From JABDMH01 sp964428345 (GTDB taxonomy: Bacteria > Bacteroidota > Bacteroidia > Chitinophagales > Saprospiraceae): a stretch of 64,000 nucleotides of DNA. The translations under genes were made by a program, and so were the position numbers. The notes under the pieces are model-generated. The model searched no databases. It was not told the origin of the DNA and saw nothing but the letters and a program-made list of their open reading frames with translations. The DNA is taken from the NCBI GenBank assembly GCA_964428345.1, contig CAYRYD010000011.1, positions 1-64,000 on the forward strand. The letters run 5' to 3'. Below, one piece after another: positions 1 to 8,037 of this stretch; within the stretch, counting starts at the first letter, position 1, and every line of letters begins with the position of its first letter.

Positions 1-50
1 CGCTTGGTTCTTTTTAAATTTGCCTAATTTCAGAGGTATTTAGAGGTGCC
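1..50 (+). repeat. Partial copy of a dispersed intergenic repeat
   Basis: The first 50 bases match 28822-28871 at 40 of 50 positions without gaps, including a shared TGGTTC at the left and GTGCC at the right. Both copies are intergenic. The copy here is cut by the window edge, so the hairpins that precede the other copy cannot be checked. Confidence 0.55.
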
Positions 51-175
51 CATAATTTGCTCTGAGTCGGAATGAAAAGATGGTTTACAGAGACCCGGGT
101 GGTCTGACTTTAAAAGGCCGGAATGGCAATTGGTTTAGAAATTTTTTCAGGTAAGGTTAATTTCCCGGCTACCTG

Positions 176-201
176 GTCCTGCTCTACTGGCAGGACTTTT
201 T
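176..201 (+). terminator. Hairpin with T-tract upstream of selU
   Basis: GTCCTGC (176-182) pairs perfectly with GCAGGAC (190-196) around a 7-base loop and is followed by TTTTTATTT. This is a short intrinsic-terminator shape on the plus strand. No gene is visible in bases 1-175, so it may end a transcript from outside the window, or be a leader hairpin for selU. Confidence 0.5.
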
Positions 202-259
202 ATTTATACCCTGTTTGCATAGTCTGACAATTCTCGATTATCTTTGGCAGGGTCATTTT

Positions 260-1303
260 ATGGGAATTTCAACATTTGGGATAAACCGGTTCTTAGAGTT
301 GTCGCAGGAGATGCCTCTGCTGGATGTACGGTCACCTGGAGAATTCAGGAAAGGACATATTCCCGGAGCGATCTCTTTTCCTTTATTTTCCGATGAAGAA
401 AGGGCGGTGATAGGTACCCTTTACAAACAGGAGGGCAAAACGGTCGCTCTGAAAAAAGGTCTTGACATCGTCGGACCGCGGATGACTTCATATATAGAGC
501 AAGCTGAAGAATTAGGCAGTTCTGATTTGACGATGTATTGCTGGCGTGGAGGTATGCGCTCCGGAAGCCTGGCCTGGTTGTTGGATAAAGCCGGATTCCG
601 GATTCATTTGCTCGAAGGGGGTTACAAAGCATATCGTCACCAGATGTTACTTTTTTTCAATCTGCCCCTTCCACTAGTCGTATTGACAGGATATACCGGT
701 AGCAAGAAGACTCTTTTCCTAAAAATGCTGGAACAACATGGTGCACAGGTTATTGATCTGGAGGCATTGGCCTGCCACCAGGGATCGAGTTTTGGAAACC
801 GTAAAACAACAGGCCAGCCCACCAGTGAACATTTTCAGAATATGGTTTTTGAGGCATCCCGCAATTTTGACCTGACGAAACCGATCTGGATAGAGGATGA
901 GTGCTTACGTATCGGCCAGGTGACTCTCCTGGACAGTCTCTTCAGACGGATGGGCAAGAGTCCCCACATTTTCCTGGAAATTGACAAAAATGAACGCATC
1001 GAGTTCTTGCTGGAAGAATATGGAACGTTGCCGGTCGAAAAATTAATTGAAGCGACCCTCTCGATCAGCAAAAAATTGGGAACGGAAAAGACCCGCCTGA
1101 CGATTGAATTTCTTACGAATGGGCAGTTAAGGGAAGCAGCAGATTTACTGTTGACCTATTATGACCGGTATTACGATAAGTCTATTGACAGAAAGAAATC
1201 AGTGATCAGTCAAAAGATCCGGTGGAAAATGCAGGAATTACCGGATCTTGCCGCCCGTTTATCAGAACAAATCAAGCATGAAATACCGTCTTACGGAATA
1301 TAG
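260..1303 (+). CDS. selU: tRNA 2-selenouridine synthase MnmH (SelU)
   Basis: Replaces sulfur by selenium in the 2-thiouridine wobble base of certain tRNAs, using selenophosphate. An N-terminal rhodanese domain (about residues 10-130) carries the active-site loop YCWRGGMRS with Cys94. A P-loop domain follows. The start at 260 is chosen because family members begin with a short strand and then LDVRSPGEF; an in-frame ATG at 215 would add 15 residues without family character. At 347 aa the length is normal. The P-loop is odd: residues 144-151 read GYTGSKKT, with Lys where the Walker A motif has Gly. The 3' end overlaps selD by 26 bases, so the two are co-transcribed and probably translationally coupled. 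Confidence 0.93.
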   Translation: MGISTFGINRFLELSQEMPLLDVRSPGEFRKGHIPGAISFPLFSDEERAVIGTLYKQEGKTVALKKGLDIVGPRMTSYIEQAEELGSSDLTMYCWRGGMRSGSLAWLLDKAGFRIHLLEGGYKAYRHQMLLFFNLPLPLVVLTGYTGSKKTLFLKMLEQHGAQVIDLEALACHQGSSFGNRKTTGQPTSEHFQNMVFEASRNFDLTKPIWIEDECLRIGQVTLLDSLFRRMGKSPHIFLEIDKNERIEFLLEEYGTLPVEKLIEATLSISKKLGTEKTRLTIEFLTNGQLREAADLLLTYYDRYYDKSIDRKKSVISQKIRWKMQELPDLAARLSEQIKHEIPSYGI

Positions 1304-2309
1304 TCATGGTGCCGGCTGCGGCTGTAAACTCTCTCCGGGTGTTTTATCCGAGATTTTAGGGTATCCCCAATCACAGGACCATTTCCCATCGCTCCTGGTA
1401 GGTACCGAAACCAAAGATGATGCTGCCGTAGTCGATCTGGATGGATGTACGGCTATTGTCAGTACTACCGACTTTTTTATGCCTATCGTCGATGATCCGC
1501 ATGATTTTGGAGCGATTGCTGCCACCAATGCCATCAGTGATATTTATGCCATGGCAGCAGAACCGATTGTTGCCATTGCAATTCTCGGATGGCCGATTGA
1601 CAAGATCCCTGCTTCCGTTGCAGGAGAAGTCCTGGCAGGGGCCCGCGGGGTCTGTACCGACGCAGGAATACCGCTGGCCGGTGGTCACAGTATCGATGCC
1701 CCAGAACCTATCTTTGGTCTGGCAGTGACCGGTAAGGCATCTGTGACTCAGATTAAGAAGAACAGAGATGGCAAACCCGGTGACTTGCTTTATCTGACTA
1801 AACCATTGGGAATCGGGCTGGTCACTACCGCGCAAAAGAAGAAAATGGCACATCCGGATGATCTGGCTCTTGCCCGAACCTCTATGCTTTCCCTGAATAA
1901 GATCGGCAGGGAGTTAGGGACTTTGAGTTACATACGTGCCATTACTGATGTAACCGGGTTTGGACTGGGAGGACATCTCCTGGAGTTGTGCGATGGTGCA
2001 AATACAGCTGCCACTTTAGATATGGACGCAGTGCCGGTATTCAATTTTGTACAACGATACCTATCCCTGGGATGCATTCCCGGTGGCACTCACCGAAACT
2101 GGAAGACCTATGGACATCGAATTCTGACAAAAAATGATAGTGACTACCGGATTATCGCTGATCCTCAGACCAGCGGAGGTTTGCTGATCAGCGTCGATCC
2201 TGGTTATCAGGATCAGTTTGAGGCCCTTATGGCTGAGCATCAATTGGATTTGAAGCCTATCGGTAAGCTGACGGAGCGGACTTCTGATGTGGTAATCCGC
2301 CTGACCTGA
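1278..2309 (+). CDS. selD: Selenide, water dikinase SelD
   Basis: Makes selenophosphate from selenide and ATP, the selenium donor for the SelU gene directly upstream. The N-terminus carries the family signature HGAGCGCK. Cys14 and Lys17 line up with the catalytic Cys17 and Lys20 of the E. coli enzyme, so this is a Cys form and not a selenoprotein. The ADP-binding region with DDAAV and the C-terminal DPQTSGGLL are present. The ATG at 1278 keeps the E. coli-like N-terminus; an upstream start at 1248 is unlikely. 343 aa is normal. No selA, selB or tRNA-Sec is visible here, which fits a SelU-only selenium pathway, though these could lie elsewhere in the genome. Confidence 0.96.
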   Translation: MKYRLTEYSHGAGCGCKLSPGVLSEILGYPQSQDHFPSLLVGTETKDDAAVVDLDGCTAIVSTTDFFMPIVDDPHDFGAIAATNAISDIYAMAAEPIVAIAILGWPIDKIPASVAGEVLAGARGVCTDAGIPLAGGHSIDAPEPIFGLAVTGKASVTQIKKNRDGKPGDLLYLTKPLGIGLVTTAQKKKMAHPDDLALARTSMLSLNKIGRELGTLSYIRAITDVTGFGLGGHLLELCDGANTAATLDMDAVPVFNFVQRYLSLGCIPGGTHRNWKTYGHRILTKNDSDYRIIADPQTSGGLLISVDPGYQDQFEALMAEHQLDLKPIGKLTERTSDVVIRLT

Positions 2310-2375
2310 TAGGCCCTGCCCCCTGGACTGACCGATTGCGTTCACTTAAACGGGGGTGATCAAAGAATTTGCTCA

Positions 2376-3029
2376 TCAATCCGTGGATCTCTCCTGCTTT
2401 AAACCAGTATCCGGATTGTCTTTGAGTTGGACGATCAACTTGAAATCGATATTGATACGGTCATCAACCTTGATCAGGCCCAACAATGGCTTAGGCGTTT
2501 CAAGACCAAAATCCGACAGTTTTATAAAAGCGTTGCTTGCGAAAATGAAACGTTGTTTTCCGAGGTCTTTAACCTCCACCTGGAGAAGATTGGATTGAGC
2601 AGTGCCTGCAATAATAATTTGCGCCAATGCATCTACCAGGAGAGTATTACCCTTTTTAAGATGTCTGGCATTTTTAGGTAAGTTTACCTCCTCCAGTATT
2701 ATCCGGATGAATGGATATTTATCTGCTTTCAGGGTTTGTTGCATATCCCGGTTGATGGCCTTTCCTCCGCAATTAATTTCCTGACTGTTGACATCCAGTT
2801 GTGCGTTTTCAAATCGAAGCGTTCCATTAACGTCATCGGCATAAAATGTACAGGACTGAGGGTCAAAACTACTTTCACAACAGCATGAAAAGTCGGCCAC
2901 ATTACTGCTACCATAAATTTTGATTTCCGTTCCCTGTTCAATAACAAAGGACCGAGTAAATTTTTTCGGCCGGTAAAAAGAGAATAATGTTGCACCAACC
3001 AGAACCCAAACAATTTTTAGGTTTTTCAT
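2376..3029 (-). CDS. YceI-like periplasmic lipid-binding-fold protein
   Basis: A 217-residue protein with an N-terminal hydrophobic stretch (residues 7-19) and a YceI-type body. The pattern of a charged KADKYPFI segment mid-protein and a late segment on stopping of the barrel (FGLETPKPLLGLIKVDD) matches the other YceI protein at 4491. YceI proteins form lipocalin-like barrels that bind isoprenoid or other amphiphilic ligands. It is the last gene of a three-gene minus-strand set (YceI, barrel, YceI). A Cys-rich patch, CCCES, at about residue 49 is unusual for the family. The ligand is unknown. Family assignment is fairly firm, the role is inferred. Confidence 0.72.
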   Translation of the reverse strand: MKNLKIVWVLVGATLFSFYRPKKFTRSFVIEQGTEIKIYGSSNVADFSCCCESSFDPQSCTFYADDVNGTLRFENAQLDVNSQEINCGGKAINRDMQQTLKADKYPFIRIILEEVNLPKNARHLKKGNTLLVDALAQIIIAGTAQSNLLQVEVKDLGKQRFIFASNAFIKLSDFGLETPKPLLGLIKVDDRINIDFKLIVQLKDNPDTGLKQERSTD

Positions 3030-3058
3030 GACGGCAGGTATTTTCTATTTCGGTAAGA

Positions 3059-3087
3059 AGGGAAGGGACTTAATTCGTCCCTTCCCT
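3059..3087. other. Perfect 11-bp inverted repeat between barrel and yceI genes
   Basis: AGGGAAGGGAC (3059-3069) and GTCCCTTCCCT (3077-3087) form an 11-bp stem with a 7-base loop. On the minus (coding) strand the T-run comes before, not after, the stem, so it is not a standard terminator. It may be an intercistronic stabiliser or processing hairpin that lowers expression of the downstream yceI gene. Confidence 0.55.
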
Positions 3088-3131
3088 GAAAAAAAACTAA
3101 TGTACTTTGTTTTATATTCTCGAGGGACTTA

Positions 3132-4448
3132 TCAGAAACCGACTGCGGCTTCAAAAATAAAGCCCTTAAATTTTCCATCATTGTAAATACTTTCAGTTGG
3201 AAAATCTTTGTAATTCTGGGTGACATATTCACCTTTGATCAGGATGTTTTTGGTGAGGTACCACCCGGCACCAAACTGAATGCGGTTAATTCCAATCTCA
3301 TTGCCGGACGGATCATCGGCAGTTATGGTGTTATATCTCGATCCGAGGTATATATTTTCTTTAGCTCCGAACCGGTACAATGCTTCTACGGCAAGCTGAC
3401 TGACATTTCTTTTGTCAGATTCCAGATGGTCTCTGCCCCGGGCTGTCTCCAGCAGACCGAAGATCTCCAGACCGCGGCTTTTAAAGAAGATATTCCCTTG
3501 CACTGCAGTGACAGCATCGCTGAAATCAGGATTGTACCTGCCGGAAGTAAACCAACCGGAATCACCGGCTTTTGCTCCCGGTATTGTCATCACAGAGTAG
3601 TATCGCGATCCGGCCCGGTCGCCGTCAAACAGGTGGTTGGCTGCTGAGCTCGCTGTGTAGTAGCCCGAGCCACTGACCCGAAAATGGGTATTGTCGCTGA
3701 TCAGATTATAACCCACCTTACCAATGTAAGCAGGACTACGTCGATTGTTTTCATCAGTGGGCCGGACCGGTAATTCACTGACATTACCTCCGATTTCACC
3801 GCCGGTGGCTCCTGCCATGGCCAGAAATCCTTTATCCTGATAATAAATTTCCGCACCGATTTCCGTATTGAAGGCATCGAGGATGTAATTACCTACAAAA
3901 GCATTCTGAATGGCATTTCCATTGTCCGTTCTTCTGAAGTGACCATCTCCATAATTGATCTCCATGTGACCTACTTTAATGGTTACTTTTTCCATAACTT
4001 TATCCAGAAAATCACTGTTCAGGAACGCTAAGCGGTCAAATTGAATATACCCACCTTTAACCCAGGCTTCGGAGTGGTGCCGGGAAGAAAGGTAGGTGAC
4101 CACGTTGAGGCGGATGCCATCTTCCAGTTGGGCATCGATGTTTAAATTGGCTGTTGCCAGATTAAATCCGGGTTTGGTACGGGTTATTAAATTCATGGGA
4201 GCATTTTCAGAATCGTAGACTACCTGGTTTTCACTTTCGAGTGCCTGAAATTGTTGAGTAAAATTGGCGCCAATGCGGATCCTTTGTCCGGTAAAAGGCG
4301 TATGTTCTTTATTGGTTTCAAAGATTCCGATTCCCTCCTTGTCATAAGATCGAAAATACTGGATATCGGACTTCTGTGCCTGCAGTGGCAGAGCCAGTGC
4401 TGCCAGAAGAATCGCCGTTAATAATGTTGAGAAACTTAAAGTTTTCAT
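3132..4448 (-). CDS. Outer-membrane beta-barrel (porin-like) protein
   Basis: A 438-residue protein with a clear signal peptide (positive MKTLSF, hydrophobic core, cut after about LQAQ at residue 25). The body has alternating hydrophobic and aromatic residues, frequent Gly-Tyr turns, and a C-terminus ending in aromatic Phe (EAAVGF), all typical of an outer-membrane barrel. I do not recognise the exact family; phosphate-selective-porin-like proteins of Bacteroidota look similar. It lies between two YceI genes on the same strand, which suggests a shared lipophilic or redox substrate crossing the envelope. Function is inferred from shape and context only. Confidence 0.7.
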   Translation of the reverse strand: MKTLSFSTLLTAILLAALALPLQAQKSDIQYFRSYDKEGIGIFETNKEHTPFTGQRIRIGANFTQQFQALESENQVVYDSENAPMNLITRTKPGFNLATANLNIDAQLEDGIRLNVVTYLSSRHHSEAWVKGGYIQFDRLAFLNSDFLDKVMEKVTIKVGHMEINYGDGHFRRTDNGNAIQNAFVGNYILDAFNTEIGAEIYYQDKGFLAMAGATGGEIGGNVSELPVRPTDENNRRSPAYIGKVGYNLISDNTHFRVSGSGYYTASSAANHLFDGDRAGSRYYSVMTIPGAKAGDSGWFTSGRYNPDFSDAVTAVQGNIFFKSRGLEIFGLLETARGRDHLESDKRNVSQLAVEALYRFGAKENIYLGSRYNTITADDPSGNEIGINRIQFGAGWYLTKNILIKGEYVTQNYKDFPTESIYNDGKFKGFIFEAAVGF

Positions 4449-4490
4449 GATTGGTATGATTATTTTTTAATAAAAGTTATTTCATAATGC

Positions 4491-5087
4491 TTAGTTACCT
4501 GCAGATGCCTGATAATCAGTGGCGGACAATGTAAGGTCAAACTCTATGGTTACCAGGTCGCCTGTCTTGAGCGTGCCCATCAGGAATTTGGGTGCCTCAA
4601 TTCCGTAGTCCGCCATGGACAACTCTTTTTTACCAGTGAGTTTCCATTGATTGGAGGGAAGCGCCTGGAGGGTCGCCTCCAGATTAATATTGTTGCTGAC
4701 CCCAGCGACAGATAATACTCCCGTACTTTTTATTTTATACCGGTTTCCTTCCATCAGAGTGACCTGGGACTTCAATAATTCAAATTTAATTTTCGGATGC
4801 TCGCTGGTTTTTAGTGCTTTATAGGTGTTTTTTTCCATAATGCTACCTTTTTCACTTTTCAGTGAGGCTGCTTCAATCATTACGGTAATATTTCTGAAAT
4901 TATCAACATTACTGCCATTTAACAGAAGATCTCCATTTAAAGAAACATTTTCGGCAGACATGGTCCAGTCATGCATGCTGGATGTACCATTGACAGTCAT
5001 CTTTGAATGAATCAGTTTTAGGTTGTCCTGCCCTTTAATGAAGATGGTTGGAAGAGCGATAAGAATGAGGATCATTAATTTTTTCAT
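4491..5087 (-). CDS. YceI family protein
   Basis: A 198-residue secreted protein with a signal peptide (MKKLMILILIALPTIFIKGQ). Family landmarks are visible: the SSMHDWTM segment near residue 37, KTSEHPKIKFEL in the middle, and YGIEAPKFLMGTLKTGD near the end. YceI proteins are lipocalin-like carriers in the periplasm. It is the first gene of the minus-strand YceI-barrel-YceI set, so the promoter is upstream of 5087, where a CRP/FNR-type palindrome sits. Its paralogue at 2376 shares the same landmarks but is more diverged. Confidence 0.88.
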   Translation of the reverse strand: MKKLMILILIALPTIFIKGQDNLKLIHSKMTVNGTSSMHDWTMSAENVSLNGDLLLNGSNVDNFRNITVMIEAASLKSEKGSIMEKNTYKALKTSEHPKIKFELLKSQVTLMEGNRYKIKSTGVLSVAGVSNNINLEATLQALPSNQWKLTGKKELSMADYGIEAPKFLMGTLKTGDLVTIEFDLTLSATDYQASAGN

Positions 5088-5155
5088 GATTATTTATTTT
5101 ACACTACAAGAGTACGGCAGGATGGGAATGAACTTTATGACTGGTATCATGCACT

Positions 5156-5175
5156 ATTGTGATACTGATCACAAT
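5156..5175. promoter_or_regulatory. CRP/FNR-family binding-site palindrome
   Basis: A perfect 20-base palindrome with arms ATTGTGAT and ATCACAAT around ACTG. It contains TGTGA-N6-TCACA, the E. coli CRP consensus geometry. It is centred about 78 bases before the start codon of the yceI operon and about 215 bases before the small gene at 5380. A second inverted repeat, ATCATC-GTT-GATGAT (5174-5188), abuts it. Likely an activator site for the minus-strand operon; which CRP/FNR-like protein binds is unknown. Confidence 0.65.
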
Positions 5176-5319
5176 CATCGTTGATGATAAAAATGATATC
5201 GGATGACAGGAGCCAACACAGATATTTCAAAGATCACCATCCAACTGACATCATTTTAAGGTCATCCTGATGATTCTCTGTTGACCATTTAAAGATTATT
5301 CACTAACTTCTGCAAGTTT

Positions 5320-5327
5320 TATATTTG
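5320..5327 (+). promoter_or_regulatory. Bacteroidota -7 box (TATATTTG)
   Basis: TATATTTG fits the TAnnTTTG -7 element of Bacteroidota sigma-A promoters and lies 52 bases before the ATG of the gene at 5380. I see no good TTTG box at the expected distance, so the promoter is only half supported. Confidence 0.35.
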
Positions 5328-5379
5328 ATATCTCTTTCAAAGACAAATAATATTATGTAAAAATTAAAAGACACAAAAT

Positions 5380-5682
5380 ATGTTACAATTGTCCGTTCCA
5401 ATTCCCAATGTCGCCGGCAGGCAGGAAATCGAAATCGATATGACAATCAATGGTGAAAAGCAGAAAATGCATTTCATGATTGAAGTGTATCCCTGGGAGA
5501 CCTGCCAGGGAAAACGGGAGAACCGGATCGAATGTATCCGGGATCTGGTCAAAGACTACGGAAATGAATGGACGGTTTATGATATCGGCATTCCTACCGA
5601 AAAATACGTTCCTTTGACCTTCGTAAAGACTGACGACTGGAAAAGACAGAGGGAGGCTTTGGTGGCGGCCGTGATGGGATAG
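5380..5682 (+). CDS. Small conserved-looking hypothetical protein (100 aa)
   Basis: I do not recognise this protein. It has no signal peptide or membrane segment. It has mixed strand and helix character, with a Trp-Glu-Thr-Cys motif (residues 46-49) and a second Cys near residue 59. The ATG at 5380 follows an AT-rich leader with a TATATTTG box. It stands alone on the plus strand between two minus-strand genes. Codon use looks like the neighbours', and the opposite-strand reading frame is shorter, so I take it as real. A short cytosolic accessory protein is all that can be said. Confidence 0.6.
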   Translation: MLQLSVPIPNVAGRQEIEIDMTINGEKQKMHFMIEVYPWETCQGKRENRIECIRDLVKDYGNEWTVYDIGIPTEKYVPLTFVKTDDWKRQREALVAAVMG

Positions 5683-5771
5683 TTTAAGATAGTTCGATTT
5701 ACGTTTACAACTTATGTAAGAGCAAGACTGGTGGGCATATTGTGCTTTTAAATAAAGTCGCTGATGATCGG

Positions 5772-7952
5772 TTAAATGACCAGCAATCCATTTTTACGCA
5801 AAACTTTCCAGAGATTGCTTTCCATCAGAAAGTTGACTTTCCCGGATAAGGTATTCTCATACGAGGCCTTCAGCCGGCCGAAAGTACAGAGCGATTGGCT
5901 CCGGACATTGAATTCCGGGAACATGTCCATGAACCAGTGATATTCTTCTGGGCTCATACGGATCCACATTTCATCCTCCGGGTTGATGAGGCGTAGAACG
6001 ACTTTCCTCCCCTTTGATTCTGCAGTGGACGGTTCTCCTCCAATCCAGCATAGCCGGGCATGATCTGCAGGCTGGTTTTTCTCTTTCGTGGAAAGAATAC
6101 TACGGATCCGGTCAGGGGCAATCGTGGTTTCCGGTACCCTGAAGTCAAACCATGATCCGAGAGGCTCATCCAAACCGATGCCATTCATGTAGTTAAACAG
6201 ACTTTTTTTCAGGCCTTCGCTATACTTTTCATGAAGCGCCCCGGAAGGATCACGGTGGTCCAGATCATTTTCGGCAAAACCTTCAAAAGCAGGACCGGTT
6301 TTCTCCACCCCAAACAGTTCCGGATTTTTACCGACAGGACTATGGGCAGTCATTGAAAACAAATGCCAGAAGCCACTTTGGATCACATCCTGTTCAAAGA
6401 GCTGACGGACGATTTCGAGTGAGTCAATGGTTTCCTGCTCGGTTTGGGTGGGAAAACCGTACATAAGGTAGACATGGACCATGATGCCTGCATCGGTAAA
6501 AGCATGGGTGACCCGGGTAACCTGATCGATCGTAACACCCTTGCGGATCATTTTCAACAGCCGGTCGGAAGCGACTTCCAGGCCACCGGATACTGCCACA
6601 CAACCGGAAGCAGCCAACAGCCGGCAAAGATCGGAGTCAAAAGTTTTCTCAAAGCGAATGTTTGCCCACCAGGTGATATTGAGATTCCGTCGAAGTAATT
6701 CGAGAGCGAGTTCACGCATCATTGCGGGGGGAGCAGCTTCATCTACAAAGTGAAAACCACGCTCACCGGTTTGCCGGATCAGGGTTTGTATCCGGTCACA
6801 CAACAGGTCGGCAGTTACCGGTTCGTACCGGGCAATATAATCGAGGGTGACATCGCAAAATGTGCATTTGCCCCAGTAACATCCATGTGCCATCGTAAGT
6901 TTGTTCCATCGGCCATCACTCCAGAGGCGGTGCATCGGATTGGCAATCTCAAGAACAGATAAGTATTTGGCCAGGTGAAGGTCGGAATAGTCAGGAGTAC
7001 CCGTTTCCCGTTGTGGAATATCCCGTTCAGACGCCCCATTGCTAAAAAGGACACTTTCGCCTTTCAGATGATAAGTTCGTTTTAGGTTTTTGACCTCCCT
7101 CCTGCCCTCCAGATACTCGAGGAGACACAGAAGGGGCATTTCGCCATCATCCAAAATAATGTAATCTACATACTGGAAAACTCCGGGATCTTTGAGTGAC
7201 CGCAGCTCTGTATTGCAGTAACCGCCACCCAACGCTACCGGAATCTGGGGAAAGCGGGATTTGACCACCTGTCCGCATTTGAGGGCAGACAACAGGTTTC
7301 CTGGAAATGGGACGGTTATGGCCACCAGGGAAGGAAGTAAATCCTGAATCCGGCGGGAAACAATTTCCTTTAAAAAGGTAATGGTAAGATATTCCGGTTC
7401 CTGCATGGCTTCCTGCATCCGGTTGAAATTCGTGAGGGAGGAAGCAATTCTTTCGGCATAACGGCTGAATCCAAAATGAGGATCTACTGTTTCCCGGATA
7501 AAATCAGCCAGGTCTTCCAGATAAAGAGTTGCGAGATACTTTGCCTTGTCCACCAGCGACATGATGCCAAAAGCTTCATCAATCATATCCAAATAATCAA
7601 ACCGGGAGGCCATTGGCAGGAAGCCGGGATGGATGATACGGTGAGCCAGGGTTGACCTTTGACTTTGCAGAAAATCAATGACAAAATCGATGGTTGAAAG
7701 ATACCCTTCCTTCAGGGTATAAATCCGGAAGGCATTTTCGCTTAAAGCATCATTGGCAAATTCAACCTGATCAAAAACCTGGGTTAGGCCTTCCCTGGAG
7801 AAGATTCTTAAAAAAACTTCCAGACTTAGATCAAGCTGGGTGGCTGATATACCCCGGGTATTCAGGAATCCTTTGAGATAGCATGTGGCTGGATAAGGTG
7901 TGTTGATCTGGGTGAATGGCGGGGTAATCAGCAGTATCTCAGACAATGGCAT
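5772..7952 (-). CDS. B12-binding-domain radical SAM protein
   Basis: A 726-residue protein. Residues 1-250 hold a cobalamin-binding-like Rossmann domain (LITPPFTQINTPYP start, GGGYCNTEL near residue 240). The radical SAM barrel starts at about residue 350 with HGCYWGKCTFCD. The three cluster cysteines, Cys358, Cys363 and Cys366, are spaced CX4CX2C instead of the canonical CX3CX2C. GGLEVASDRLLKMIRKG is the SAM-binding and glycine-rich region. Relatives act as methyltransferases or ring-forming enzymes on lipids, tetrapyrroles or peptides; the substrate here is not deducible. No precursor peptide or hopanoid gene is adjacent. The next gene, on the same strand 85 bases upstream, is formate-THF ligase. 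Confidence 0.85.
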   Translation of the reverse strand: MPLSEILLITPPFTQINTPYPATCYLKGFLNTRGISATQLDLSLEVFLRIFSREGLTQVFDQVEFANDALSENAFRIYTLKEGYLSTIDFVIDFLQSQRSTLAHRIIHPGFLPMASRFDYLDMIDEAFGIMSLVDKAKYLATLYLEDLADFIRETVDPHFGFSRYAERIASSLTNFNRMQEAMQEPEYLTITFLKEIVSRRIQDLLPSLVAITVPFPGNLLSALKCGQVVKSRFPQIPVALGGGYCNTELRSLKDPGVFQYVDYIILDDGEMPLLCLLEYLEGRREVKNLKRTYHLKGESVLFSNGASERDIPQRETGTPDYSDLHLAKYLSVLEIANPMHRLWSDGRWNKLTMAHGCYWGKCTFCDVTLDYIARYEPVTADLLCDRIQTLIRQTGERGFHFVDEAAPPAMMRELALELLRRNLNITWWANIRFEKTFDSDLCRLLAASGCVAVSGGLEVASDRLLKMIRKGVTIDQVTRVTHAFTDAGIMVHVYLMYGFPTQTEQETIDSLEIVRQLFEQDVIQSGFWHLFSMTAHSPVGKNPELFGVEKTGPAFEGFAENDLDHRDPSGALHEKYSEGLKKSLFNYMNGIGLDEPLGSWFDFRVPETTIAPDRIRSILSTKEKNQPADHARLCWIGGEPSTAESKGRKVVLRLINPEDEMWIRMSPEEYHWFMDMFPEFNVRSQSLCTFGRLKASYENTLSGKVNFLMESNLWKVLRKNGLLVI

Positions 7953-8037
7953 TGATCAGGGATATTTTTTAAAATTAATGCGAATATTGGTACTGATCCT
8001 TCATCGGGCTGGTTCGCTGGCCAAAAAACACGATCTC

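Noticed and set aside
4509..4520. GATAATCAGTGG, matching the site near 51257
   Set aside because: It is in the coding end of a yceI gene, not a 5' region; taken as chance.
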